From: Salipaludibacillus sp047795645
GTDB taxonomy: Bacteria; Bacillota; Bacilli; Bacillales; Salisediminibacteriaceae
Assembly (NCBI RefSeq): GCF_047795645.1
Contig: NZ_CP181045.1
Coordinates: 2,542,001 to 2,606,000, forward strand
Reading direction: 5' to 3'
Length of the DNA stretch: 64,000 nt
Part shown: positions 9,848-19,468 of the stretch, one piece after another
Position numbering within the stretch: the first letter of the stretch is position 1
How the letters are laid out: each line of letters begins with the position of its first letter
Translations under genes and position numbers: made by a program
The notes under the pieces: generated by a model
Database searches by the model: none
Told to the model about the DNA's origin: nothing
What the model saw: only the letters and a program-made list of their open reading frames with translations

Positions 9848-11188
9848 TTATTGATTTGCTTCCACTATTGCCTCAATTCTCTCTTTAATTTCCTCCATTG
9901 TTGTATCGAGATCTTGCTCACCAAGTAACAGTAATTCTACTTGTGATTCAAATTCGCTATCTGCTTCTCTATTATGAGCAGGTGGGGCAAACCTTTCTTG
10001 TGGTTCAATAATAGTAAGTGCATTTATAACTGAGTCAATATTAACAGCATCCGGATTGGATGTATTTTCCAGTAGATTTTCTAATACAGTATCTAAATCA
10101 GATTCTGTCCAAGCAGGAATAGAAATCCCTTGTTCTTGTATTCCTTCAGTAGATAACCAACGCATAAAGTCATAAGCCTCTTCTTTATATTCAGATGTTT
10201 GAGCGATAGTCAATGCATCACCGCCTATTTCAGTGTAATTAACACTTTCCTCGCTATTTTTTGGCCACGGAGCCCAAGCAATCTCAAATTCAGGTGTAAA
10301 TTGTCCCCATTCAGTAATTAAGAATGATCCAATTGGGACCATAGATACCGACTCCGAGAAAAATTGTTGCCGAAAATCAAGTTGTTGAGAAATAGTTTCC
10401 GAATACGGTACAGATGAATTATCTTCAATTTCCATTTGATACCTTAATTCTAATGATTCTCTTAGAAATGGATCATCTGCATTAGAACTTCCATCTTCTT
10501 TAAGAAGGTAGGGGTTATCACTTTTCCCAAACATTTTTAATGTAGAATGAAGAGAGTGAAAGTTTGATAAGAACGACCCATATCGATTATCAGTTGTTAA
10601 TTGATTTGCATATTCTCTATAATCATCCCAAGTCCATTCTGTTGGTACCTCCAAGCCTACTTCATCTAAATGATCTTTATTTAGGACAACAAGATTAGAA
10701 ACACTCTTCATCGGAATAGCATAATAGTTCCCATCAATTTCTGAATAAGTATGGTTGTAATCACTATTAATATCAATTCCCTCATTATCTAATAGGTCAT
10801 CAATTGGTGAAACAAGCCCAGCATTCACTCTTGTAACTAATTCTGGTAATGTTGAAAACATTATTATGTCTAATGACTCACCAGATGACGCTAAAAGATC
10901 TAGCTGTTGATAGTAATCTTCAGTACTCATATTTTCAACAAGTGGGGTTGATTCAATTTTAACTCCTTCATTTTCCTCTTCGTACATTTCAATAAGTTCT
11001 TCCCAATTACCTGTTTCCTCGTTAATCCAATGGACAAAGCTTAAAGTGATTTCTTCTTCGCTAGCATTCCCACTACCGTTGCTTTCATTCTCGTTATTAG
11101 TAGTTTCGCTGTTGTCGTTTGAGCAAGCTATAATTAAAGAACTTGATAAAAATAATATGAATCCTAATAACGCTGTTTTTTGTTTCAT
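9848..11188 (-). CDS. ABC sugar-binding lipoprotein (family 1)
   Basis: A 446-residue extracellular solute-binding protein. The N-terminus is a lipoprotein signal peptide with lipobox LIIAC; Cys22 would be lipidated. A Ser/Asn/Gly/Glu linker follows, then a MalE-like fold with EWTWDDYREYANQL, a motif frequent in oligosaccharide-binding proteins. SD GGAGG lies 7 nt upstream of the ATG. It is encoded directly after two permease genes (73 nt gap) and 92 nt before the sensor kinase, which supports a coupled uptake and sensing unit. Strongly acidic composition fits an alkaline or saline habitat. The ligand, by context, is probably a glucuronide or beta-glucoside oligosaccharide. Confidence 0.93.
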   Translation of the reverse strand: MKQKTALLGFILFLSSSLIIACSNDNSETTNNENESNGSGNASEEEITLSFVHWINEETGNWEELIEMYEEENEGVKIESTPLVENMSTEDYYQQLDLLASSGESLDIIMFSTLPELVTRVNAGLVSPIDDLLDNEGIDINSDYNHTYSEIDGNYYAIPMKSVSNLVVLNKDHLDEVGLEVPTEWTWDDYREYANQLTTDNRYGSFLSNFHSLHSTLKMFGKSDNPYLLKEDGSSNADDPFLRESLELRYQMEIEDNSSVPYSETISQQLDFRQQFFSESVSMVPIGSFLITEWGQFTPEFEIAWAPWPKNSEESVNYTEIGGDALTIAQTSEYKEEAYDFMRWLSTEGIQEQGISIPAWTESDLDTVLENLLENTSNPDAVNIDSVINALTIIEPQERFAPPAHNREADSEFESQVELLLLGEQDLDTTMEEIKERIEAIVEANQ

Positions 11189-11261
11189 GTTTTTTCCTCC
11201 TCGTATTTTAAAATATTTATTAAAACTACCCTATATTTGTTGAGTAGTTACAACCATATTG

Positions 11262-12095
11262 CTACCCTTTAACTCCACCAAGTTGAATTCCTTCTATTAC
11301 TTGTTTTTGCCCAATCACAAATACAATTAATAATGGAATAATTGCTGAGACTGACGCAGCCATCATTAAGGAATAAATACTACCATGTTCATCAGCAAAG
11401 CTCTGAACACCAAGTTGAATTGTATACAACTCCTGGCTTCTTAAAAAGATTAATGGATTTTGGAAGTCATTCCATGTCCAAATAAATCGTAATATTGCAT
11501 ACGTAGCAATTGCCGGACGAACTAATGGTAATGCTATTGATCTAAATATTCTGAAATGTCCAGCACCATCTATTTTTGCTGATTCAATAATTTCATTACT
11601 GATGCCTAAATAAAATTGTCGAAGCATAAAGGTACCAAATACACTAAAACTATTTAATAATATCAACCCAGTATGAGTATCATATAAACCAAACCAACTA
11701 TATAACAAGAACTGTGTTACTAGAAGCGTTTGAGGCGGAACCATGAAGGTAGCTAATACAATAAAGAATAATGTATCTCGTCCCTTAAAGTTTATCTTTG
11801 CAAAACCATAAGCTGCTAAAGCGGATACAATAACTGATGTTAAAGTTGTTAAAACTGTTACTTTAATCGAGTTCCAATACAGTAGTAAAAACGGCATCGA
11901 ACCTGTCCATACTTCACTGAAATTCTCAACCGCATTCCATGTTTTCGGGATCCATTGTATCGGGAATGTCAGGACTTCTTCTTCAACTTTTAGTGATGCT
12001 GAAATCATCCATAGAAATGGTGTTAAGAATATAATCCCTATTAATGCCATGATAATAGTCATAACTATTTTTCTAACATCTAAGCCGGCTTTCAT
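11262..12095 (-). CDS. ABC sugar transporter permease, MalG type
   Basis: A 277-residue inner-membrane subunit with six predicted transmembrane segments. The cytoplasmic EAA loop reads ESAKIDGAGHFRIFRSIALP, which docks to the ATPase in this family. The short C-terminus ending VIEGIQLGGVKG is typical of MalG/UgpE-type permeases. It pairs with the MalF-like permease encoded 19 nt upstream and the binding protein downstream. No ATPase gene is present in the operon, so a shared MsmX-type ATPase encoded elsewhere is likely. Confidence 0.94.
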   Translation of the reverse strand: MKAGLDVRKIVMTIIMALIGIIFLTPFLWMISASLKVEEEVLTFPIQWIPKTWNAVENFSEVWTGSMPFLLLYWNSIKVTVLTTLTSVIVSALAAYGFAKINFKGRDTLFFIVLATFMVPPQTLLVTQFLLYSWFGLYDTHTGLILLNSFSVFGTFMLRQFYLGISNEIIESAKIDGAGHFRIFRSIALPLVRPAIATYAILRFIWTWNDFQNPLIFLRSQELYTIQLGVQSFADEHGSIYSLMMAASVSAIIPLLIVFVIGQKQVIEGIQLGGVKG

Positions 12096-12114
12096 CTATT
12101 TTCCCCCTTTCTAA

Positions 12115-13083
12115 TTAGTAGTTCACCCATTTTTTCTGACCTACAAACTGAATATAGGTAATAATTAGAATAATAATAAACATTACTAAAGCAATTGCTG
12201 ACGCATATCCTGTTTTCAGTTCTAAGAAAGCTTGTTCATATAAATAAACAACTGGTATCATTGTAGAATTTGCTGGCCCACCATTTGTTAAGACTAAAAT
12301 TAAATCAAACATCTTAAAACTTGAAATAACACCTGCAACTAAAAGAAAAAAGGTTGTTGTCGATACTAATGGAACTGTTATTTTAGTGAACTGATACCAT
12401 GCTGAAGCTCCATCAATTTGTGCAGCTTCATACAATTCCTTTGGTATGTTTTGTAAACCTGCCAAGTAGATAATTAAGTTGAAACCTATACTAGTCCAAA
12501 TCATAATTATCATCACCGATGGTAGGGAAAAGGCTGTATCTGCTATCCACCCTGGAGGATTTTCAAATCCTAGTGACATTAAAAATTGATTAACTGGTCC
12601 TTGAGATGGATGAAACAAAACTCGAAAAACAACTGCTACAGCTACAACACTAGAAATAAACGGCATAAAAAAGATAACTTTAAATACATCTTTAAAATAA
12701 ATGTACTTGTTAATAATTACTGCAATCCCTAAAGATATAACTAGACCTATAGGAATTGCAATAATAAGAATAAAGTTATTTCCTAGTGACTTTAAAAATA
12801 CATCGTTATTAAATAGTGTGATAAAATTCTCAAAACCAACGAAGGTTGCATTTGTATAACCCGATACAAAATTCCAATCGGTAAAACTTAAAATAAACGA
12901 CGCTACCATTGGAAACAAAACTAAAATAGATGTACCAATTAACATCGGACCCACAAATGCCAAACCAGCTAACGTTTCTCGCAAATGACTCGAAGAACGA
13001 TCATTTCTTTTTGTCTTTTTTGTTTTAAATTGTTTATCTGCACCCTGCACCACTTCTGTTTCCGCTTTCATTTGATTCTGCAA
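12115..13083 (-). CDS. ABC sugar transporter permease, MalF/UgpA type
   Basis: A 322-residue permease, first gene of the glucuronide/glucoside operon. A hydrophilic basic N-terminal stretch of about 35 residues is followed by six transmembrane helices; the EAA loop is EAAQIDGASAWYQFTKITVP. It forms the heteromeric channel with the MalG-like protein encoded next. A weak candidate promoter (TTGTTT, 17 nt, TACAAT) lies on the minus strand at about 13125-13155. There is no identifiable sugar specificity in the sequence. Confidence 0.94.
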   Translation of the reverse strand: MQNQMKAETEVVQGADKQFKTKKTKRNDRSSSHLRETLAGLAFVGPMLIGTSILVLFPMVASFILSFTDWNFVSGYTNATFVGFENFITLFNNDVFLKSLGNNFILIIAIPIGLVISLGIAVIINKYIYFKDVFKVIFFMPFISSVVAVAVVFRVLFHPSQGPVNQFLMSLGFENPPGWIADTAFSLPSVMIIMIWTSIGFNLIIYLAGLQNIPKELYEAAQIDGASAWYQFTKITVPLVSTTTFFLLVAGVISSFKMFDLILVLTNGGPANSTMIPVVYLYEQAFLELKTGYASAIALVMFIIILIITYIQFVGQKKWVNY

Positions 13084-13570
13084 TTATTAATTCACCTCTT
13101 TTTCTTATATTTATAAATTTATTGTATGCTCTTAAAATTCGACAAACAATGCACAATCTTTACTTTATAAGTAATATTTTTACCTCCTAAGTTAAGTGTG
13201 TTAAAGAAGGTTGGAGAAGGTTTACACATAATCTTTCCATCATAGTTAATAACAACTTCATCAAAAGATTTGTTACTTTTTCAAACATTTTTATCCTGCT
13301 CATTACAGCTTTTACTTGTACGGATCTCATTAAACAATAGTGATAACTAGGTAGTTTATATAAATTGGAATATAGAAATCGATTGGCAGGTGGGGCGAAA
13401 GAGGTTTGAAAAAAATGATACTGGGAGTAAGAGTAGATGAGAACTTTAAGTCCTCATAAAATATACTATTTTTACTTATTTTAAATTTCCTTTACTATAT
13501 TTTTTTAAAATATAGTACGAGTTAAACATTTATGATACTTTTGAATTATTTAGTAAAGGGGGAACTATAT
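13084..13570. other. Divergent intergenic region with palindrome
   Basis: This region separates the minus-strand sugar operon from the plus-strand YesL gene and should hold both promoters, including targets of the YesN regulator. A perfect 11-bp inverted repeat, TACTATATTTT with a 3-nt loop, occupies 13493-13517, about 54 nt before the YesL start. No convincing consensus promoter for the plus strand is visible. Confidence 0.5.
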
Positions 13571-14206
13571 ATGCAACTTGGCGCTTTTTCAAGCATGGCT
13601 TTTTCAATATGTACTTGGTTTTATCGACTAGCATTTATCAACCTACTCTGGATAATTTTTACCCTCCTAGGTTTAGTGGTATTGGGATTCTTCCCTGCAA
13701 CAGTTGCAATGCTAGCAACACTAAGGCAATACCTTAACAAAAATGAAGTGAATTTATTCCCATATTTTTGGGGTTATTACAAAAAAGAATTTATAGAAAG
13801 TAATAAGCTTGGGGGTATAATTACATCAATCGGACTTATCCTATATATCAACCTTAATTTCTTACAAATAAATAAAACAGGTATAACGGAATTTCTTTAC
13901 TTTTCATCTGTCACACTGAGTTTTTTGTATTTATTAATTATTTGTTATTTATTAGCATCTTACGTTGAATTTAATCTGGATTTAAAAACTCATATCAAAA
14001 ATTCGGTTTTAATTGCTATATATAATCCATTAGCAAGTCTTTTTATTATATTTGGCTTCGTCACTGTATATTATGCTGTTACATTTATTTCTGGTTTAGG
14101 TTTCTTCTTCAGTGCAAGTATGTTTGGGATAGTTATCTTATCATCTGCAAATATCGCTTACCGAAAGATTCAACAAAAACAAGAAAAACTTCAAACAAAT
14201 ACCTGA
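13571..14206 (+). CDS. YesL family (DUF624) membrane protein
   Basis: A 211-residue integral membrane protein of the DUF624/YesL family. The characteristic N-terminal block is LLWIIFTLLGLVVLGFFPAT, and about five hydrophobic segments follow. I chose the ATG at 13571 because AAAGGGGG lies 8 nt upstream; a start at 13532 would add 13 residues lacking an SD. Family members are usually encoded beside YesM/YesN and sugar ABC genes, as here, and are suspected to assist sugar transport or signalling, but the function is not established. It is divergent from the operon and has a paralogue at 24717-25331 next to the fructan locus. Confidence 0.88.
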   Translation: MQLGAFSSMAFSICTWFYRLAFINLLWIIFTLLGLVVLGFFPATVAMLATLRQYLNKNEVNLFPYFWGYYKKEFIESNKLGGIITSIGLILYINLNFLQINKTGITEFLYFSSVTLSFLYLLIICYLLASYVEFNLDLKTHIKNSVLIAIYNPLASLFIIFGFVTVYYAVTFISGLGFFFSASMFGIVILSSANIAYRKIQQKQEKLQTNT

Positions 14207-14640
14207 ATAAATAGTACCCAATTCGGTGAGATGGTTTTTGGATTACTATTTTATAGAAAAAGAGCTATATTAGATAACTGAATATATTGGAGAAGTTTGA
14301 GGTTCTACTTGGTGAAATGAGGTTATAAGCGAAGGCTTAGCAAAAACCGGACCTTATTGTGGTTAATGAAACACGAAGCAATTATCTCTAATAAGCGTTT
14401 GGAGTTTGTCCAAACGTAAAGACAGAGTTAGTCTTTTTAACAATGTCGATAGCATTATCATCCAATTAATTATTTAGTGCATTTCACAAGTAAGGATTAA
14501 CAAGGTTATTTAAGAGACAAAAAGCATTTCACCAATGCTTTTTGTCTCTTATAATTTACTCTATTGTATTATCCAAAAGAAATTTTTATTTGGAATTTTT
14601 TCATTCAAAGAGACTGCGTTAAAAACTCTTATATAACTAA
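14207..14640. other. Intergenic region between convergent genes
   Basis: No gene is seen in these 434 bases. The only clear structure is the long hairpin at 14512-14550. Confidence 0.5.
14512..14550. terminator. Long perfect hairpin, probable bidirectional terminator
   Basis: A perfect 17-bp inverted repeat with a 5-nt loop lies between the convergent YesL and GH32 genes. A U-rich tail is modest on both strands, but position and symmetry fit shared termination. Confidence 0.7.
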
Positions 14641-16890
14641 TTAATAAACGCCATTCATAGACCAAATTTGCAGTGACTCTATCAACAGTTCATCTTCTCC
14701 ATATAAAGAAATCCCTTTTGAATTTCTTTTTGTTGGATATACTCTTGTCGTTAAACTTTTTAATTCATTAATATATACTTCTACCATAGATTTATCTAAT
14801 AAAATATTTAGCTCTAATGGCTCATCTTTTAAAACTACTTCTCCCCCTTGAATTCCAGACACTATCTCTTTCGAGTCCAATGTTGTTTTATTTCGGTTAA
14901 CATAGAACCCCATTTGATCATTATCATAATAAAATAACGTTTCTTCTATACGATCAGGCGATTGCCTTACATAAATACCGTACTTATCATGATTAGTCGG
15001 GGCAAACTTGAGATGGATTTCCAACATATCTCCAGAAATATCTTGCAAGTTTCTATTAACCTCGCCTAAAGTTTTATCTTTCAATTCGACTAGCTTTTCG
15101 TTACGTAACTTCTTCACTTGATCAATCGCTTTAATTCTCATTCGATCATCTTTTCCTAAATAAACTTCAGCGGGCATACCTCCATTGTGAGCCCAACCAG
15201 CTTTAAGTTCGTATTCGGGTGGTCTTTCTCCCTGTGCAATAGTAAATACTATTAGTTTACCTGTTTGTGGATCAATCATAGCACTTGGTCCTGTAAAGTG
15301 AAAATCGCCTAAATCAAAAAGCTGAGGTTCCTCATGATCTGGAATAAAACTCCCTTTGGTTTTATCCCAAGTTCCTACCCAATAGAAAACTTCTACATCA
15401 GCTCCTTCTCCGACCGGACTAATAATAAAAAGGTGTTTCACATCTCCTTTACTATCTTCCGCAAGTGGAAGAAGAATTGGCAGTTCCCAAACCCTCCCTA
15501 AATATGGGTACTTATGATAATCACTAACATAGAGAAAACCTTTGTACTCCCAGTCGACTAGATTTTCAGATTGAAATAATAACGCTGTACCACCTTTCCC
15601 ATTTATTCCAGATGCAACTAACTGAAACCACGTGTCATCTTCTTTCCACACAAATGGATCTCGGAAGCCATCGTCGTCTAAGTTTTGTTCCTTTGGTTGA
15701 AAGATGATCGGCTGACTATCTTTCATCCAATGTTTTAATTCTATATCTCCATCCTTTGGAAACGTGCTTCTAGCCAAAGCTACCATTTGGTTAGGAAGAT
15801 ATTTATGATTTCCTGCGGTGAAAAATAATACAGGTAAGCCATTTTCATCATAATGAGCACACCCTGACCATGATCCATCAGGATCGACAGCATTTTTTTC
15901 AGGAGAAATAGCTACCGGCATGTCCTTCCAATGGATCAAATCATCACTAACCCAGTGGCCCCAATGGATATTTCCCCAATAAGGGCCTTGTGGATTGTGT
16001 TGGTAAAAAAGATGATATTTCCCTTTGAAATATAGTGGTGCATGCGGCTCATTCATCCAATGACCAGGGGCCGTAATATGATATTGTGGTTTATGTAAAT
16101 CCATTGAAAAATCGTTACGATCAATAGATATATTCTCAACATCAATCTCAGGAAGCTCACCATCAAAACCCTTTAAATAAGAACGATAAAGATCTACTAT
16201 TTCCTCTTCACTTAATGAACGTTTATATATACTCACTTCATCCATTAATCCACTAAACATATTTAACGTGAATGTGTCGGCGACAATGAAAGGATCGTTA
16301 TTTTCTCCTATTAATAAATCTACTTCTGCAGGGACGATATATCCTCTCTCTTCGTTTCTCTTCTCCCCAATGAGAGAACCATTTACGTATAGTTTTAGAT
16401 AGCCATCTATCTGATTATATGTGGCTACAATATTCGACCATTGATTTTTCGGTAAATAATAGTCGTTTGCCCAAACTTCTGCCCATCCAGATGTTAACCC
16501 AACTTGAAATGACAGTGACCCATGCTTATGAAAACCAACTATAAAACCTGTCCCCTTATGATAATCATGTTGATTGATAAGAGCAGTCAAACGTTCATCC
16601 TCTATACCGCCAAATGCATGTGGGGCAATCCATAAGGAAATTGTGATAGCATCAGTTAAAGGAGTAAACAATTCCTGTTGTCGTCTAATTGAAGTAGAAA
16701 AACCATCGAACCATAAAGCATTTCCATGAATCCCATTTCGGCGTTTAACTTCTTTATCCGGCTGGAATTCTGCTTGATGAAAAATATATTCTATTGAATC
16801 GTTCACTTGTTTTATTTCTTCAAATGTACTTATTCCTTCATTCTCAGGAAAGGACCACTTTGAAACTATATCTTTTTGCAATTTTTTCAT
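14641..16890 (-). CDS. GH32 fructosidase-like protein with N-terminal LamG domain
   Basis: A 749-residue protein. Residues about 55-240 form a LamG/concanavalin-like domain (ITISLWIAPHAFGG, LKLYVNGSLIGE, GLMDEVSIYKRSLSEEEI). A GH32 five-bladed propeller (about 268-600) and a C-terminal beta-sandwich follow. The usual nucleophile motif WMNDPNG reads WMNEPHAP here, with Glu281 at the Asp position. The RDP motif is intact (FRDPFVW, Asp411), and the acid/base Glu469 is in RVWELP. No signal peptide is present, so it is cytoplasmic. The start is the ATG at 16890: GGAGG is 6 nt upstream and it overlaps the fructokinase stop in ATGA. Likely role is cleavage of fructans or fructosides imported by the upstream ABC system, or a non-hydrolytic or altered role because of the Asp-to-Glu change. 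Confidence 0.85.
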   Translation of the reverse strand: MKKLQKDIVSKWSFPENEGISTFEEIKQVNDSIEYIFHQAEFQPDKEVKRRNGIHGNALWFDGFSTSIRRQQELFTPLTDAITISLWIAPHAFGGIEDERLTALINQHDYHKGTGFIVGFHKHGSLSFQVGLTSGWAEVWANDYYLPKNQWSNIVATYNQIDGYLKLYVNGSLIGEKRNEERGYIVPAEVDLLIGENNDPFIVADTFTLNMFSGLMDEVSIYKRSLSEEEIVDLYRSYLKGFDGELPEIDVENISIDRNDFSMDLHKPQYHITAPGHWMNEPHAPLYFKGKYHLFYQHNPQGPYWGNIHWGHWVSDDLIHWKDMPVAISPEKNAVDPDGSWSGCAHYDENGLPVLFFTAGNHKYLPNQMVALARSTFPKDGDIELKHWMKDSQPIIFQPKEQNLDDDGFRDPFVWKEDDTWFQLVASGINGKGGTALLFQSENLVDWEYKGFLYVSDYHKYPYLGRVWELPILLPLAEDSKGDVKHLFIISPVGEGADVEVFYWVGTWDKTKGSFIPDHEEPQLFDLGDFHFTGPSAMIDPQTGKLIVFTIAQGERPPEYELKAGWAHNGGMPAEVYLGKDDRMRIKAIDQVKKLRNEKLVELKDKTLGEVNRNLQDISGDMLEIHLKFAPTNHDKYGIYVRQSPDRIEETLFYYDNDQMGFYVNRNKTTLDSKEIVSGIQGGEVVLKDEPLELNILLDKSMVEVYINELKSLTTRVYPTKRNSKGISLYGEDELLIESLQIWSMNGVY

Positions 16891-17843
16891 ACAACTTCCT
16901 CCATAGTTGGTATTGCAGAAATAGCTCCTACTTTCGTACAAACTATTGCCCCTACCTTATTACTAAACATCGTTATTTTCTTTAGTTGTTCGAAGTCTTC
17001 TAAAACTTTCTTTGGTTCTTCTTCCTTTGACAACTGAAAAAGCATAGCACCTACAAATGCATCCCCTGCACCAGTTGAGTCTATTGACGTTACATCAATA
17101 CTAGAAATTGTTTCTTGGTCATTTCCATTAGAAATCAGTGTTCCTTTTTTACCTAAAGTTACTGCAACGGTTTTTGCTCCTAATTGATGAAGAACCTGAA
17201 CCCCTCTAGATGTATTTTCCATACCAGAAATCATTCTTAGTTCCTCATCACTAACTTTCACGAAATCAGCTAAACCAATTACTTCTTTACACAGGTCAAC
17301 AAAAGCAGATTCTCTACCTTCCCAAAGATTTCCCCTATAATTAGGATCAAACGAAATAAACTTACCATCATTATGAGCAGATCTAATAGTATTTAAGTAA
17401 GTCAATTGAAACGAACCTTCTAAGAGAGCTGTCGCTGAGCCGAAATGTAAAATACCAGCAGCTTTCAGCTTCTCTTTATCCAACTCTTCTTCTGATAAAT
17501 GAGCATCCGCCCCTCGATTAAAAACAAAATCCCTTTCCCCATTTTCCTTTAAAGATACAAATGCCAATGTTGTTGGATGGTGATCATCGAGGACGAGCAT
17601 GGAGGTATCAACGTTTATTTCATCAAGTGTGTTTTTTAAAAAATGACCAAAAGGATCATCTCCCACTTTACCACTGAAAACGGACGTGCCACCTAGTTTC
17701 TCAATAGTTGCACATACGTTAGCTGGTGCTCCACCCGCCTGCTTCTCAAAATTCTTACCTCTTACTAAGTCGACTCCAATATCTGTGCAGAAAAAATCAA
17801 TAATCAGCTCTCCGATACAAATAACTGATGAGTTTCCCTTCAT
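16887..17843 (-). CDS. Fructokinase, PfkB family
   Basis: A 318-residue ribokinase-fold sugar kinase that should phosphorylate fructose released by the two GH32 enzymes. Motifs include GGAPANVCATIEKLGG near residue 37 (substrate region) and SIDSTGAGDAFVGAML, where Asp261 is the catalytic base and GAGD forms the anion hole. NRGAD near 109-113 is typical of bacterial fructokinases. It lies 152 nt after the sucrase gene with an AT-rich hairpin in between, and overlaps the next gene by 4 nt, implying translational coupling. Other PfkB specificities (for example 2-keto-3-deoxygluconate) are possible but unlikely in this operon. Confidence 0.92.
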   Translation of the reverse strand: MKGNSSVICIGELIIDFFCTDIGVDLVRGKNFEKQAGGAPANVCATIEKLGGTSVFSGKVGDDPFGHFLKNTLDEINVDTSMLVLDDHHPTTLAFVSLKENGERDFVFNRGADAHLSEEELDKEKLKAAGILHFGSATALLEGSFQLTYLNTIRSAHNDGKFISFDPNYRGNLWEGRESAFVDLCKEVIGLADFVKVSDEELRMISGMENTSRGVQVLHQLGAKTVAVTLGKKGTLISNGNDQETISSIDVTSIDSTGAGDAFVGAMLFQLSKEEEPKKVLEDFEQLKKITMFSNKVGAIVCTKVGAISAIPTMEEVV

Positions 17844-17908
17844 TTCCTATTCCCCTCTTCAATTTCAATTTATTTTCATTGCCTTATAAAAAAAGGAAGA
17901 AACGAGTA

Positions 17909-17939
17909 GTTATTTTATTTAGATTTCAAATAAAATAAC
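17909..17939 (-). promoter_or_regulatory. AU-rich hairpin between sucrase and fructokinase genes
   Basis: A perfect 12-bp inverted repeat (GTTATTTTATTT arm) with a 7-nt loop lies in the 152-nt gap inside the operon. It lacks a U-run and G/C clamp, so processing, mRNA stabilisation or mild attenuation is more likely than full termination. Confidence 0.45.
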
Positions 17940-17995
17940 CTATACAAGTTTCCTCCTATTTCATTTATTGCTGCTAAAACCATCAAAATGCTATA

Positions 17996-19453
17996 TTATT
18001 TAGTTGGTGATAATATTTGGCTATTTTTAATTTCGATTTCGCCGTCTAAAGCGAAAATAGATAGCTCCTCACACACTTTATCTGGATAAATTAAACTTGT
18101 TAATGCATACTCTCCGTCATTCACAAACAGTTCTACGGATGAAGAATCAATAACGATTCGCAGTTGAATATTGTTTATGTTCTCCATTTTCAACTTTTGT
18201 TCATGTGGAAAGTTAGTCGAAAAATCAATTTCTCCTGATTTTTGTCTATCTAAGCTCATGACCTTCTCTGTTGAATCAAAAGTAATGCTCGTAGACTGTT
18301 CTTTAGTATGGTGCAGAGTAATACCAAATTGTGATGCATTAACTCTTTCCAAATTCAAGATGATTTCTAAATATGAATCTTTCACATGATATTTTTTCGG
18401 TTCATTATCACTAACAAATACATTGTGAATCTCTTCTATTTGCGAGAAGTAAGCAGCCAATTCTTTTACTGGGTGCTGAATTACTTTACAATCCCCGTCA
18501 CTTTTTCTAAGTGAAAGTTCCCTTGGTAAAGTCATTTGACTTCTCCAATCACCTGTTGGAACTTCATTCGCATATCGCCAATTACTCATCCAGCCAAGGT
18601 AAATACGCCGTCCGTCCTCTTCTGGTACATCAGAAAAGCTAACCCCTGCATAATTGTCTTTACCAAAATCCAACCATTTAATAGAGGAATGATCTGGAGT
18701 AAACGTTGAACCATTAAATTTCCCAATAAAATATTGTGTACGTGATCCATTATCAAATTGTGGGTTATCCCCAATACTGACGAGTAAAACCCATTTTTCT
18801 TCCTTGCTGTCTTCTACATTTAGTTTAAATAAATCAGGACATTCCCACACACCATCATGAGAACCATGACCATCTCCAAATTCGCTTTCAAACTCCCAAT
18901 CTATTAAATTAGTCGAAGTATAAAATGATATCGTTTGACCTGTAGCAAGTACCATTACCCATTTATTTGTTTCCTTATTCCAAAAAACCTTAGGATCTCT
19001 GAAATCAATCTTTGTTTGATGAGAAAGGACAGGATTCCCCTCATACTTTGTCCAAGTTCTACCTCTGTCATAACTGTAAGCTAAACTTTGACTTTGAGTA
19101 GGTGGTTCACCTTCCGCGCCATCTAAATGATGAGTAAATATTGCTACGATACCTGGCTTTTCCTGGAAGAATCCTGTTGTATTTTCCCAATCTACGACTG
19201 CGCTTCCAGAGAAAATCGTGCCATTCTCATCTGGATATAATGCAATATCTAATTCTTCCCATGTAATCATATCCTTACTGACAGCATGGCCCCAATGCAT
19301 GGGACCCCAGACGCTGTCATTTGGATTGTATTGAAAAAATAAGTGATACTCCCCTTCAAAATAAACCATTCCGTTTGGGTCATTCATCCAATTTTTTTTT
19401 GGTGCAAAGTGTAAATGAGGTCTGTATTTTTTTTGCAAATCTTGTGTTGTCAA
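17996..19453 (-). CDS. Sucrose-6-phosphate hydrolase / fructosidase, GH32
   Basis: A 485-residue intracellular GH32 enzyme cleaving beta-fructofuranosidic bonds. Catalytic residues are all present: nucleophile Asp25 in NWMNDPNGM, transition-state stabiliser Asp153 in DFRDPKVFW, acid/base Glu204 in VWECPDLF. The propeller is followed by a C-terminal sandwich ending in SSVELFVNDGEYALTSLIYP. No signal peptide. Because uptake here is by ABC transporter and not a PTS, free sucrose or short fructo-oligosaccharides are more likely substrates than sucrose-6-phosphate. It starts 15 nt after the binding-protein gene in the same operon. Confidence 0.94.
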   Translation of the reverse strand: MTTQDLQKKYRPHLHFAPKKNWMNDPNGMVYFEGEYHLFFQYNPNDSVWGPMHWGHAVSKDMITWEELDIALYPDENGTIFSGSAVVDWENTTGFFQEKPGIVAIFTHHLDGAEGEPPTQSQSLAYSYDRGRTWTKYEGNPVLSHQTKIDFRDPKVFWNKETNKWVMVLATGQTISFYTSTNLIDWEFESEFGDGHGSHDGVWECPDLFKLNVEDSKEEKWVLLVSIGDNPQFDNGSRTQYFIGKFNGSTFTPDHSSIKWLDFGKDNYAGVSFSDVPEEDGRRIYLGWMSNWRYANEVPTGDWRSQMTLPRELSLRKSDGDCKVIQHPVKELAAYFSQIEEIHNVFVSDNEPKKYHVKDSYLEIILNLERVNASQFGITLHHTKEQSTSITFDSTEKVMSLDRQKSGEIDFSTNFPHEQKLKMENINNIQLRIVIDSSSVELFVNDGEYALTSLIYPDKVCEELSIFALDGEIEIKNSQILSPTK

Positions 19454-19468
19454 TTTACTCGCCCTCCA

